Part shown: positions 49,373 to 60,930 of the stretch, piece after piece
Layout: each line of letters opens with the position of its first letter
Numbering within the stretch: the first letter of the stretch is position 1
Origin: Charina bottae
Lineage: Eukaryota > Chordata > Lepidosauria > Squamata > Charinaidae
Assembly: GCA_023362775.1 (NCBI GenBank)
Contig: JALMGJ010000012.1
Location: 27,311,001-27,375,000, forward strand
DNA length: 64,000 nt
Reading direction: 5' to 3'
The notes under the pieces: generated by a model
What the model was told of the DNA's origin: nothing
What the model saw: the letters and a program-made list of their open reading frames with translations, nothing else
The model's database searches: none
Made by a program: the position numbers and the translations under genes

Positions 49373-50909
49373 CCTAAGTTTGTGGTCACTGACCTTGAGC
49401 CGGACATCCTAGAGAGTGAAGTCAAGTGGGCCTTAGGAAGCATTACTAACAACAAAGCTAGCGGAGAAGACAGTATCCCAGCTGAGCTATTTAAAATCCT
49501 AAAAGATGATGCTGTTAAAGTGCTGCACTCAATATGCCAACAAATTTGGAAAACTCAACAGTGGCCACAGGATTGGAAAAGGTCAGTTTACGTTCCAATT
49601 CCAAAGAAAGGCAATGCCAAAGAATGTTCAAACTACCGTACAATTGCGCTCATTTCACATGCTAGCAAGGTTATGCTCAAAATCCTACAAGCTAGGCTTC
49701 AGCAGTATGTGAACCGAGAACTACCAGAAGTGCAAGCTGGGTTTCGAAGAGGCAGAGGAACTAGAGATCAGATTGCCAACATTTGCTGGATCATGGAAAA
49801 AGCAAGAGAGTTCCAGAAAAACATCTACTTCTGCTTCATTGACTACGCTAAAGCCTTTGATTGTGTGGATCACAACAAACTGTGGCAAAGTCTTAAAGAG
49901 ATGGGAGTACCAGACCACCTTACCTGTCTCCTGAGAAACCTGTATGCGGGTCAAGAAGCAACAGTTAGAACCGGACATGGAACAACCGACTGGTTCAAAA
50001 TTGGGAAAGGAGTACGACAAGGCTGTATATTATCACCGTGCTTATTTAACTTATATGCAGAGTACATCATGAGAAATGCCGGGCTGGATGAATCACAAGC
50101 CGGAGTTAAGATTGCCGGGAGAAATATCAACAACCTTAGATATGCAGACGATACCACCCTAATGGCAGAAAGTGAAGAGGAACTAAAGAGCCTCTTGTTG
50201 AGGGTGAAAGAGGAGAGTGCAAAAGCTGGCTTGAAGCTCAACATTAAAAAAACCCAGATCATGGCATCTGGTCCCATCACTTCCTGGCAAATAGAAGGGG
50301 AGAAATGGAAGCAGTGACAGATTTTATTTTCTTGGGCTCCAAGATCACCGCAGACGGTGACTGCAGCCATGAAATTAAAAGACGCTTGCTCCTGGGGAGG
50401 AAAGCTATGGCAAACCTAGACAGCATATTAAAAAGCAGAGACATCACCTTGCCGACAAAGGTCTGTATAGTTAAAGCTATGGTTTTTCCAGTAGTAATGT
50501 ATGGCTGTGAGAGTTGGACCATAAGGAAAGCTGAGCGCCGAAGAATTGATGCTTTCGAACTGTGGTGCTGGAGAAGACTCTTGAGAGTCCCTTGGACTGC
50601 AAGGAGGTCAAACCAGTCAATCCTAAAGGAAATCAACCCTGACTGCTCATTGGAAGGACAGATGCTGAAGCTGAAGCTCAAATACTTTGGCCACCTAATG
50701 CGAAGAGAGGACTCACTGGAAAAGACCCTGATGCTGGGAAAGACTGAGGGCAAAAGGAGAAGGGGACGGCAGAGGATGAGATGGTTAGATAGCATCACCG
50801 ATGTAATGAACATGAATTTGAGTAAACTCCGAGAGACAGTGGAGGACAGGAAGGCCTGGCGTGCTATGGTCCATGAGGTCACGAAGAGTCGGACATGACT
50901 AAACGACTG

Positions 50910-50937
<28 letters not shown>
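49373..50937 (+). mobile_element. BovB (RTE-clade) LINE, 5'-truncated, nearly intact ORF2
   Basis: Frame 49382-50317 holds reverse-transcriptase motifs: the FIDYAKAFDCVDHNKLW block (49839-49887, first catalytic Asp), the GVRQGCILSPCLFNLYAEYI block, and LRYADDTTLMAES (catalytic YADD, near 50145). A one-base deletion near 50302 shifts the frame. The rest (50305-50898) runs through LGSKITADGDCSHEIKRRLL, MYGCESWTIRKAERRRIDAF and AWRAMVHEVTKSRT to the tail gacatgactaaacgactgaa and (CAA)n. The apurinic endonuclease domain and 5' UTR are missing. With a single frameshift in over 1.5 kb, it is young. BovB machinery is the likely mobiliser of the SINEs here that share its 3' end. Confidence 0.93.
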
Positions 50938-50939
<2 letters not shown>

Positions 50940-50940
<1 letters not shown>

Positions 50941-51479
50941 AATGGATAGACTTGTTTTCATCTGTGACTTGTGGAAGGACACACTTCTCCCCTCACGTTT
51001 CTATGAAATTTAGCATCAGGTTTTAACAGTCTCTAACCACTGCTTACAAGGTTCTCATGGGGGTATATGCATTATGGAAATATGTGCTTAAAACTGCAAT
51101 AGCCACAGTTGCTAATTATTAAATCAATGCAACCTTTGTCTTCCCCTCCCATTTTGTGGCCTAATTTTGTACTAGAAAATGCTCTTAAATAACACAGAGG
51201 GATTGCAGATCTCTGGTGGGATCCAGCTGATAATCTAGGTGAGCGAGATAGAGGGGAATGTATGGAGGAGAAAGACAACCTCAGTTAAAAAAATAGCAGG
51301 GCACCAAGCTGTTCCAGAGAAATAAACTGAAAACCAGTCTGGTTTTCTTTATTTGTTTAAGGAAACAAACATACATTAATGAGGACAAAGGGAAAAATAA
51401 TAGGGGAAAGCAGAAAAAGAAAAAATGCAAAATAAAATAAACAGAAGATAGATATACGTAGATAGATAGATGATTGAGA
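50940..51479. other. intergenic, nothing recognised
   Basis: No gene. A-rich with a GATA-type run near 51450-51472. Confidence 0.5.
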
Positions 51480-51955
51480 TGTTGGGAATATCAGGTTTCA
51501 ACTGTGCATTGTCTCACGAACGTAAGGGGAGGGACTCTTCTACTGAAACGTGACCTTTTATTATGAAGTGTGTCTCTGCCGTGTTCGTGGGAGGTGCCTG
51601 TCACCTGACTTCCTGTTTCCTCTTTCTCCTTGAGCCCTCGTGGCCAAGTCTCCATTACTCTTCCAGCATGCACACACACCTTCAGCAGGGCCACCAAAAG
51701 CGGGTCTGGTCAGAATAAAATCGCACGTACGCACCGGAAGTTTTTCTACAATGAAACTGCTTGTAACCAAGATCTGCTGAATAAAATGTAAGCTACCTTT
51801 ATTTGTTTTTTTTCCCACTAACCAATGTGTGAAGACTGCTTTATTTTTCTGAATGTAATTAAGCCTCATGTGCAAGCCCTTTCTGGGACGATTTCACTCT
51901 GCCAAAAATTGCTAAGCGCTGCCTGGAGTTCTGTTACTACATTCCAGACTCCAAC

Positions 51956-51956
<1 letters not shown>
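51480..51956 (+). mobile_element. solo LTR, copy 1
   Basis: Starts TGTTGGGAATATCAGG and ends CCAACA (short inverted ends). AATAAA lies at 51780-51785, followed by gtaagctacctttatttg. It shares start, AATAAA context (gatctgctgaataaaatg) and 3' half (aatgtgtgaagactg...) with 54993-55445. There is no internal coding sequence, so it is a solo LTR of an endogenous retrovirus-like or other LTR element. No clear target duplication; a (GA)n tract follows directly. Confidence 0.7.

Positions 51957-51959
<3 letters not shown>

Positions 51960-52020
<61 letters not shown>
51960..52020. repeat. (GA)n microsatellite
   Basis: Thirty uninterrupted GA units. Confidence 0.97.
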
Positions 52021-52024
<4 letters not shown>

Positions 52025-53749
52025 TAGATGATACATATAGAGTTTTAAACAACAAATTAAATCCTAACCACATGGGATCGTAGTAACAGATTTTCTATGA
52101 TGTTGAAAGTCAACATAATTTCGAGCCTTGATGACTGGATTCCTTGGAGTTGTGGTTCAAGTACATCTGGAGGGCACCAGGCTGAGGAACACTGATCTAA
52201 AATTTCCGACCATCCTTTGAAGATGCCAGAGTTTGCACCTGGGGATCATTTCCCTGCAAAGCACCATGTCCAACCCTAGACTAGGACTTTCTCTTCTCTT
52301 CTCATTGATTTTGAAATCTGGAAGGAACAGGAACAGAGACCTCTTAGAAAGAGCTTCTGAATATCCTTCATACAGATGTCCATGGAACAAAATCTAGCAG
52401 AAATTTAAAGTTGCTAGGGAATTGACTACAGTCTTAGGGAACGGCAGATGGTTGAGGAAACTAGACCGTTAATCCAGCCAAATTATGGCAACAGATGTTC
52501 CAAGATGTTTGCATTCAAATCCAAACTGTTAGCCCACTTGGATGCACCACTTTCCTTATTAATTAATAAAAGACACACATGCGCATAGAAACTGGCACTG
52601 GCCCTTGCCTGCCAAAACTTCCAGAGCTGTTGTAAAGGAAAGAGTTTGTTCCTCAGTCCCTTCTCTCATCTGTTCCCTTAATAGATGAACTTGGGGGGGG
52701 GGGAAGTTAGAGAAAAGGAGTGAGACAACCACAAATATCGGAGTGGTCATGCCAGGCTGAAATATTTTCACAGGCTACAAAATAGTTAAACAGAAGAGGA
52801 AAACATCACACACACACTCACACGCTGCTGCACAGTGTGCCTGCCTAACAGCAGGATGCGCCGCGGGAAAGATTGCTGGACTGTAATGATGTGCCCTTGC
52901 CATATGGAAATGCCCAATCGTCAGCCGCAGTGTCCTCTCTAGTGCGCGGAAGGAAGACAGGGCTTCATTGGGAAGAGAAAGCATTATTGATGCTTCTGCC
53001 TCAGGGGTGGAAATGGGTAATGGATGGTGGGACACAGGCCATGCTTTGTCATCAAACGAGGGGCCTGAATGATGGGACATGCTGGAATATTATCAGTCAT
53101 CCTTTGATCAAGATGTAATACCATCAAGGAGCCTTCTCCCATCTTCCTCTATGCGGGCCAGCCTCCATACGGTCTTCTCTGCATTAAGGATGGCTGGTTT
53201 TTTTTAAACAACAACTCTGAATCGAAAGGTGCATCGTCCCCACCAGATCTCCATCGACTGCAGGTTGGAAGGCCTCATGATGTTCTCTTCTAATGCTTTT
53301 GAACACTGGAGAGCTGCACCGGGGGCCACACGGACTGTCTCATTAGCCCAAGGCTGCGGCAGGGCGGGTGATGCAAGTGGGTGGGGCTTTGGGGAAGGAA
53401 GATCCCTCCCCTTTGTCAAACTCCACCCCTTTCATCTTGGCTTTTTCTGTGCAGGAGGAGACAGTGTTAGGGCTGCCCTTTGTGGTTAACATATACAGTA
53501 GAGCAAATGAATGTGACTCGGCTGTCGGTGGGAACCAGCTGTTGCTTAGCCTGAGCACTTCCCAGCATACACCATGCGCGGCTTCCCCCCAGGACACTGG
53601 GGAAAATTTCATGGGAATCTCTAAGCTCCCAATTCTGAAAAAGGAGCCTCAGATTAGGAGTCACATGTGGGACATCTCAATTTAGCTTATGATTGATAAA
53701 TTTCTTAGTGGTTCCCCATCCACATACTAACCAGCTTTTCCAAGATCAG
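52021..53749. other. intergenic; part may be conserved
   Basis: No gene. 52820-53660 lacks clear transposons and has several CG-containing words. Open frames there show no domain. A G-run lies at 52693-52702. Confidence 0.4.
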
Positions 53750-54412
53750 CCAGACCTTGGGCCAGTCCCTGTCTCTCAGCCCTAGGAAGGAGCCAATGGC
53801 AAACCAGGAGGTTGAGAGTTCTAGTCCCGCCTTAGGCCTGAAAGCCGGCTGGGTGACCTTGGGCCAGTCACTCTCTCTCAGGCCTAGGAAGGATCCAATG
53901 GCAAACCAGGAGACTGAGAGTTCTAGTCATGCCTTAGGCATGAAAGCCGTCTGGGTGACCTTGGGCCAGTCACTCTCCATCAGCCCTAGGAAGGAGCCAA
54001 TAGCAAACCAGGAGACTGAGAGTTCTAGTCCCACCTTAGGCATGAAAGCTGGCTGGGTGACCTTGGGCCAGTCCCTGTCTCTCAGCCCTAGGAAGAGCCA
54101 ATGGCAAACCAGGAGACTGAGAGTTCTAGTCCCGCCTTAGGCATGAAAGCCGGCTGGGTGACCTTGGGACAGTCCCTGTCTCTCAGCCCTAGGAAGGAGC
54201 CAATGGAAAACCAGGGGACTGAGAGTTCTAGTCCCACCTTAGGCATGAAGGCCGGCTGGGTGACCTTGGGCCGGTCACTTTCTCTCAGCCCAACTCACCT
54301 CACAGGGTTGTTGTTGTGGGGAAAATAGGAGGAGGAAGGAGTATTAGGTATGTTCGCCGCCTTGAGTTATTTATAAAAATAATAAAGGTGGGATAAAAAT
54401 TAATTAATCAAA

Positions 54413-54455
<43 letters not shown>
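53750..54455 (+). mobile_element. tRNA-headed SINE, five internal units, head missing
   Basis: Units marked by ggcctgaaagcc or ggcatgaa at 53838, 53940, 54042, 54143 and 54245 (spacing 102, 102, 101, 102). It begins mid-unit, so the tRNA-like head is lost. It ends in the caactcacctcacagggttg tail and an (AAAT)n of about 11 units (54411-54455). Confidence 0.87.
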
Positions 54456-54992
54456 AATAATATTCTCTGGGTGTGCTCTTTTTTGTTTATTCCTCTCCCT
54501 TTGTTTTTATCCCTGCTTTATTCTTTTTAACTCAGCAGTTTTTAAAAATCCTTTGTGTTTTTGTTTGGTTTCCTTAATAGTAACAAGGAAAAAAGGAAAA
54601 CTCTGGAATTCTGGTCTGTGACCGTAATAAAATCGATTGATTGAAAACTCTGGTGCCCAGCTGATGTCACTGCATCATGCCTATGCCCGTTGCAGCCCAC
54701 AGAGGCTGCAAAAACCAACAGATCCACCCACCCACCAACCTGTTCCTAGCTGGGTCAGCCTTGCGAGATGAGGGCACAGATGAACTAATTCTACTTTCTT
54801 GTAAGGTTACCTTAACAGAATCTTGCAAGTCTGAAAGTACATTTCTCCCCCGTTGCCTTTACAGCTCAAGAAACCAGGGAGGGTCCCTTCTGAGATGTTT
54901 GCCATGCTCCCATTCCTTCTGTGGGCTCAGCTGCCTCTTATCCGACTGTTCCCCTGTCTGTGGCTCTTCCCCCTGTCTCCCAAGGTCATTCC
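54456..54992. other. intergenic, nothing recognised
   Basis: No gene supported. Confidence 0.5.
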
Positions 54993-55445
54993 TGTTGGGA
55001 TTATCAGGAGTCAACTCAGCATTGTCTCATAAGCATAATAGGGGGTCTTTCTAGTAAACGCATCTCTATTGTGCTTGTGGGATGTCGCAAGGGTCACCTG
55101 ATTTCCACTTCCTTTCTCCTTCTTGAGTTTGGGGATGAACAATCTCCATTACTCTTTGGGCACACCTGCAAGCAGGAGGTGCTGCAGAATGCAGCTCTCG
55201 TCCATTCCATCTCGCTTGCACACAGATCTACTATGAATCTACTCGTATCCAGATCTACTGAATAAATGTAAGCTATCTCTATTTTTCTTCATCTAACTAA
55301 TGTGTGAAGACTGAATTTATTTCTGAATGTCATTAAGCTTAAAGTGCAAGTTCCCTGCTGGTTCATGGTTCTACTCTGCAAGATTGTTGTTAGCTGCTTG
55401 GAGTTCTTTTATTAACCTTCAAGACTCCATCAATTCCCACCTACC
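54993..55445 (+). mobile_element. solo LTR, copy 2
   Basis: TGTTGGGATTATCAGG start, AATAAA at 55261-55266, same layout as copy 1. The pentamer ATTCC borders both sides (54988-54992 and 55446-55450), a plausible 5-bp integration duplication. No internal coding sequence. Confidence 0.72.
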
Positions 55446-56908
55446 ATTCCAGGCTGCTGCATGTTGCAAACCTGGACTTACTCTGACTTATCTCTTGCAG
55501 AGCATGGCTGCCTGCTATCCAGCTTCAAAGACTAGAAATTAAAACCCTCTATGACACATGCGCACCGAGGTGCTATAAAAGACTGGCATTTGCATTACAG
55601 GGCGCATCCACTCAGCCAAGGCCTTTTCCTCCCATTCTTCTGGCAGCCATAGCACAAATGACCACAGACGCATGGAACCCAGTGGGCAGATAGGAGGGGG
55701 CGGTCTTGCAGCAGGCCAGGTGGAACCCGCTGCAGATGGCTGACCGCCAAAGGCTCTTTCTCCAGATGCTGCAGATTGTCCAGACAGAAGTCTGGTGCTG
55801 GCATAAGAGGGAAAACTCTACTTCTGCACCTGAACATCTCGGACCACTTTCAGCCTGTCTTAGCAGTGGGTTGGCCAGAAGATAGAGCGTCTATTGGGAG
55901 GGCATTTCTTGGCAAACAGGGAGCAGACCATCTTCATGCCAGCAGGCTGTGAGGATGAGCCCATAGAACTGATCTGATGCAGCAGCTGTTCTTGTCCCGT
56001 TGAAGGTGAAGCCTTTAGGGCATTCCCCACCAAGAAGTTCTGCACAAACGTGGTTCTGTCTGAAATGTACAGTGTGGGGGAAACTGCATGCCATGATGGA
56101 AATCTACTGGCTGGCTCCGGAAAAAAAAAGATTTAAATGTATTGATGACGTGTTTCTAATTGTTACTGGCCTTGAACCTATGTGGAACAAAGAGGTTATT
56201 TATGTTGAATTAAAGATAGGAGACTCATGCATGTAAGCAGGCAGTTTGTGTATATATTACTTGCTGGATCAGAAAGTGAAGCTGGACGCTGGAGGTGCAC
56301 CTAAAGCTGCACTGAAGCATGGCTGCCATTTACAGTATCCATGGGGATGAACAGACCAATCTAACTTCATACACACATTCAGGTCCACTTTCTGATGCAC
56401 GATGAGAATTGCTTGCCTGGTTGAAATTTTAAGCCAGCAAAGCTTCTGTTTCATGAATCTCTGCCCCACTCAAATAGCAAATTTGGGTGGGTGTCTTAGT
56501 GGCCTCAGGCAAGTGCCTATCACGAAGCCCATGAGTTTGCCGTTTGGAAATGTTGGTGACCATTGGAATGTATTTTTTTTGAGCTGAGTTTTAGTGAATG
56601 ACTACTCTAAACTGGGAGCTTAAAGAAAACATTGAGCCCCAGAGCACCCTCATATTATTTGTAATGCCTTGCAAACATGGAATTAAACAAATCGGATTTA
56701 TATTTTGGATGTATGTTCATTCTCACTGTTATTCTGAATGCAATATCTGCTTTCCATGCCTCTCAGTGGGCAGACAGTGCCTGGAGATTTTCTGTCCAAG
56801 TTGACCACCTGATATTGTACTTGCTACCTTCTAAGTTGACCAGTCAATGCTTATCCTGGCTTCTGTTGTTTGCAAGTCCTCCCTGCCCATCTGAACATGG
56901 ATAAGTCC
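55446..56908. other. intergenic; unidentified GC-richer block at 55560-56095
   Basis: No gene is supported. The block 55560-56095 has several overlapping minus-strand frames up to 80 residues and a TATA-like ctataaaag at 55572, but I recognise no protein and the frames do not join cleanly. Confidence 0.4.
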
Positions 56909-56915
56909 TAAAGCA

Positions 56916-57229
56916 AGGGCGTGGTGGCTCAGCGGGGAAGATTGCAAGTTCGGAGGTTCGAATCCCTAGTCCCGCGTGACGGAGTGATCTCCCGCACTCG
57001 CCCCAGCTCTTGCCAATCTAGCAATTTGAAAGCATGCAAATGCAAGTAGATGAATAGGTGCCACTTTGGTGGGAAGGTAACAGCGTTCCGCACGCATCAG
57101 GCCAGCCACATGACCACGGAAGCGTCTTCGGACAACCCTGGCTCTTCGGCTAACAAACAGAGATGAGCACCGGCCCCTAGAGTTGGACACGACTGCACAA
57201 ATGTGCGGGGGGAGCCTTTACCTTTACCT
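56916..57229 (+). mobile_element. tRNA-derived SINE (~330-bp family), copy 6, with head deletion
   Basis: agggcgtggtggctcagcgg is followed at once by ggaagattgcaagttcgg. About 25 bases between the A- and B-boxes are therefore missing. Exact 7-bp flanking duplication TAAAGCA (56909-56915 and 57230-57236). Confidence 0.88.
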
Positions 57230-57236
57230 TAAAGCA

Positions 57237-58257
57237 GTTGAAACTTGTTTCCATAAAGACAGGAAGGGAGGGAGGGAGCGAGGGAGGGATAGTGGTTTGT
57301 TTCCGTCTTCTGCTACTCATCTATTTGTCTACCAAAGATACAGCTCAAGTTGGAAGGTTGATGGGGTGAACTCCTTGGGTGCGAGGCAATGAAAAGACTC
57401 CTTTCTAAGAAATACGGAGACATTTGAATGAGGATCTGAGGAATTTCCTTCTCTTTTTTTTACTCATATATTTTTGAAAGAATATAAGAAAGAGATAATA
57501 CAAATCATGTTAAAGATAGAACAATAAAGTACAGATAGCAAAGTACAGGCAGATCAATAACAAATCTAAAGTAACATAAAGGTAATATATTCCAAGGTAT
57601 CATTAGAGACATGACGTTCCAAGAGATTTCATGTTCATTTTTAAAACCAAACCCAAATATCCCTGTTTTAATTCCACTTTAAGCTGAAAGTGCTTGCTTA
57701 GCCCAGTCCAAATTGCTAAGAAAAATATAGACAGTAAGCAGTACATTAAATCAATACTGGAAATTATAGATCAAATTAAAATATAAACTCTAAGAATTTC
57801 TATGGCAGAGAAGGACACAAAAATAATATAAATATTGGGCTGCATACTGGAAAATATTAGCATCAGCTAATACATTCTAAAACGGTAATGCTTCTTTCAA
57901 GCTACGTTTAGCTCCTGATGACTTCATGGAATCGTCCATGTCATTTCAGGGCAATGTAGTTTGCAAATGCCATTTTCCACACTATTTTAAAACATACACA
58001 CACGCTAGTCTAGTTAGCAGTCCTACAATTTCTTAGGGGTATGCCATGGCAATAATACCCAAGTCCAAGCCAGTTTAGCTTTTCCAAATCTGTTCTAGTG
58101 CTGTGATAAAATGGTTGTCTAGAAGTCCTCAAAAAAGGAACTGCAGCTTAGATTCCAAATCCTGTAAACAAAACACGATGAGCTTTCTTCAAAGGGTTTC
58201 CTCTGGAGTGTAGGAAAACCAAGCTGAGATGTAAGCTTTCAGAATGTATATTAAAAT
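57237..58257. other. AT-rich intergenic, nothing recognised
   Basis: About 1 kb, strongly A-rich on the + strand, possibly old LINE sequence. No gene. Confidence 0.45.
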
Positions 58258-58258
58258 C

Positions 58259-58330
<72 letters not shown>

Positions 58331-58342
58331 TTTCTTCTTTCT

Positions 58343-58403
<61 letters not shown>

Positions 58404-58480
58404 ATTCATTCATTCATTCATTCATTCATTCATTCATTCAAATGTATCACCGCCCATTTCCCCCAACGGGAGAGATTTAA
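58259..58480 (-). repeat. (TTTC)n/(ATTC)n abutting LINE/SINE tail
   Basis: About 36 TTTC units (58259-58402, with TTC interruptions) change to about nine CATT units (58403-58440). These run into aatgtatcaccgcccatttc, the minus-strand element tail. Frames of 78-85 codons across it are low-complexity artefacts. Confidence 0.95.
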
Positions 58481-58689
58481 AGTCTCATTTACAAGACTTT
58501 TCCAGTGATTCAATCTTCTCCATGTCTAAGCAGGGTACAGTCAGCAAAATATATAATAAAAGCAGTACAATAAGCAAACCCAATAATAATAATAATAACA
58601 ACAACAACAACAACAACAACAGATTATTAGAATGAACTAGAAGGAATACTAGCATAGTATTCATGCCACTGCTTCTCTTTCAGAAGAAT

Positions 58690-59330
58690 AACATTAATTA
58701 ATTTATTTATTTCATCAATTTATATGGCTGCCCATCTCAACAAAGGACTCTGGGAGGTGATCAGTGTTAAAAAAATAAAAACAGATACATATACAAAAAT
58801 CAAGAACCACAATAATCATTAGCACAGCCAGGAGACGGGTATGCACACCCTTGGGGCCCCAGGCCCGAGTACAGAACCGGGTCTTTAGACTCCTACGAAG
58901 GGCCACCAGGGCTGGGACCAACATGTTCTCCAGAGGGAGAATGTTCCATAATAGGGTGGGCGCCATGGCAGAAATATCTCACCTTCTGGGCCCTGCCAGC
59001 AAGCATTCCTGAGCCAACAGGATCTGGAGCATGCCCATCCTGCCAGACCAGATAGGATGGGTAGAAACAACTGGGGTGAGATGGTCCTGTAAGTATTGCT
59101 CTCCAAAGGCTGTTTGGAATAACCAAGTCTTAACAAGTGCCCCAAAGATCATGAGCGAAGGGCCACTCTAGCCTCCAGGGACCAGCTGTTCCACAGGAGG
59201 GGAGGCCCCCTGAGTATGTCTGCCTTGAGTTCCCCTTCCACCCAACATCCCAATAGGTGGGGACTTTCAGCTAGGCACTCCCTATTTGCGTATTGCAGGC
59301 AGCCACAGAGATGGCCTTGAAGCAAATATT
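58690..59330 (-). mobile_element. old LINE/SINE-derived repeat block
   Basis: atatggctgcccatctcaac at 58723 is a tail motif. The following 58840-59290 (gttctccagagggagaatgt, gggtgggcgccatgg, ctgttccacaggaggggagg) resembles an abundant but unnamed squamate repeat. Family not assigned. Confidence 0.45.
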
Positions 59331-59418
59331 CAGAAACAATTATCCAATAGAAGAGAACATATGTAGCTCAGGGTTGAAGTGTGGAGCCCTTGGTGCCCTC
59401 TGAGCTTGGTTGTTGGCT

Positions 59419-59459
59419 TGCAGACGTTTCATTACCCAACTAGGTAACATCTTCAGTGG
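59419..59459 (-). ncRNA. predicted hammerhead ribozyme, left arm
   Basis: Minus strand: CUGAAGA, stem II GUUACC/GGUAAU, GAAAC, GUC, UGCA. All core positions are met. Stem I is weak because UGCA faces CCCA. Confidence 0.5.
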
Positions 59460-59469
59460 GAGTCATCAG

Positions 59470-59511
59470 TGCACTGATGATGTTACCTAGTTGGGTAATG
59501 AAACGTCTGCA
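59470..59511 (+). ncRNA. predicted hammerhead ribozyme, right arm
   Basis: UGCA (59470-59473), CUGAUGA (59474-59480), stem II GUUACC (59482-59487) with GGUAAU (59494-59499), GAAA (59500-59503), C, GUC (59505-59507), UGCA (59508-59511). Stem I is UGCA/UGCA. Stem III is only AC/GU with no loop, so an intermolecular (dimer) fold would be needed. One unpaired U lies before stem II. Confidence 0.6.
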
Positions 59512-59549
59512 AACAAACAACCAAGCTCAGAGAGCACCAAGGACTCCAC

Positions 59550-60297
59550 AGAAACCACTTATATGAAGAAAGAGGACAGAAGCATTCTTTAAGTCTTGGG
59601 AAGGGAGATAGTATTGAGAAGAGACTCCGGCTGGCAACTCCCTGACTCACTGGATTATAAATGGGAGGGGGGGGGGGAAAGCACAATCAGACTTGCAAGA
59701 TTCTCTTACTATAGCCTCTCTCAGTAAAGTATAGTGTTTGGAGTCAGTTTCCTATCTGTTCTACCTCTTAGGGCTGACAGTACTTAACCAACAGATTCTT
59801 CCTGGGATAGTTGGTTTGAGGTAGGGCTTTAGAGGTAATAACCAGCACCTTGAATTTCACTCAGAAGCAAACCAGTAACCATGGAACTCAAGTTGCAATG
59901 GTGTCCAATGGCAGTATTGGCTCTCGCCTGTAAGTGCAGGGGCAACGGCATGTATAAAAGGGGCACAGCTTTAACAGTACGGTCGTGGTTGCCATCGTGA
60001 CATTTTTGACATCCCCTACCCCACAGACACCCCGAATGCAGGAGGACTGTTTCAAAACAGGATGTTCCTTTGCCTTGTTCAGTTGCAAGGAAATCTCTCT
60101 GAATCCTCCCAGAGAGATTATATTAAGCAGATTCTTCAGATGGCTTGAGGTGGACTGCAATTGGTCATCTCTTCTGGACATTGAGAACATCAGCAGGACA
60201 ATTTACTCCAAGAAGACGGATCCCAGGACTTAGCTTAAGATTGTTGCCTCTCTTCATCATCTTGCCAGTGATGATGGGATCTCCCTAACCTCTAGAT
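59550..60297. other. intergenic; diverged old repeat
   Basis: 59665-59780 matches 26165-26290 in diverged form. 59815-59885 (ccagcaccttgaatttcact) resembles the interior of the hAT element at 13.4-13.9 kb. No gene. Confidence 0.5.
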
Positions 60298-60396
60298 CAG
60301 TGTTCCTCAACCTCAGGAAGTTTAAGATGTGTGGACTTCAACTCCCAGAATTCCCCAGTCCACACATCTTAAACTTCCTGAGGTTGAGGAACACTG
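60298..60396. mobile_element. hAT-type hairpin MITE
   Basis: CAGTGTTCCTCAACCTCAGG with inverted end. Exact 8-bp duplication CTCTAGAT (60290-60297 and 60397-60404). Confidence 0.9.
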
Positions 60397-60865
60397 CTCT
60401 AGATGATTGAGTGTCAGGAATCTCATCCTAAGAGGAGGCAGGATTTGAGTTTTGAGTTTTGTGCTTGGCTTCCAGATGTAGCTATGGTGGGTTGGGGTTA
60501 CTTGGTTGCAGTGGCTTATGCCTGTACTAAGTTTTGCATGGCAGCCTGAAAAATATATTTGCAGCCCCTTTTTTTAAATCTCGGGGAAACCCCAGGGGCA
60601 AAGGCCTTCCCCACCTTCTTCTTGCTGCATCCTCTTTCTGTGTCATTTCCCTATCTTCTCTTGTTGTTTTGGCCATAGAAGTCAATGGTCCAGGAAATTA
60701 GAGCAAATGGGGAAATGCAAAATGCTGAAATTACACTTAGGATTATATTTTAACTGATTAACGGTCTTGCTTTGAGTGGAAAGCATGACTCCACTGGACC
60801 ATTTCAAATATGAAATCATCCTTTGCTGGCACCTCTTCTCAAGTGGGGCCTGGGAAGGTGTAACC

Positions 60866-60930
60866 CAGTGTTTTTCAAATCTGGCAACGTGAAGATGTGT
60901 GGACTTCAACTCCCAGAATTCCCCAGCCCC
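60866..60930. mobile_element. half of a hairpin MITE
   Basis: CAGTGTTTTTCAAATCTGGC ... cagaattccccagcc: one arm only, with no partner arm nearby. Confidence 0.7.

Larger units (their letters stand above)
59345..59549. mobile_element. palindromic Penelope-like terminus, locus 3
   Basis: Left arm 59381-59459 (gtggagcccttggtgccctc ... aacatcttcagtg) and right arm ~59473-59549 are inverted copies of the second Penelope terminal family. The outer left end includes gtagctcagggttgaag, also seen at 46.93 kb. Flanks (cagaaacaattat and cagaaaccacttat) may be a worn target duplication. Confidence 0.72.

Noticed and set aside
51480..55445. A single provirus bounded by the two LTR copies
   Set aside because: The interval contains a SINE array, microsatellites and unique DNA, with no gag, pol or env remnant, and the LTRs are too different from each other.
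58148..58480. ORFs of 78-85 codons rich in Lys/Glu or Phe/Leu/Ser
   Set aside because: Pure translation of the (TTTC)n microsatellite.
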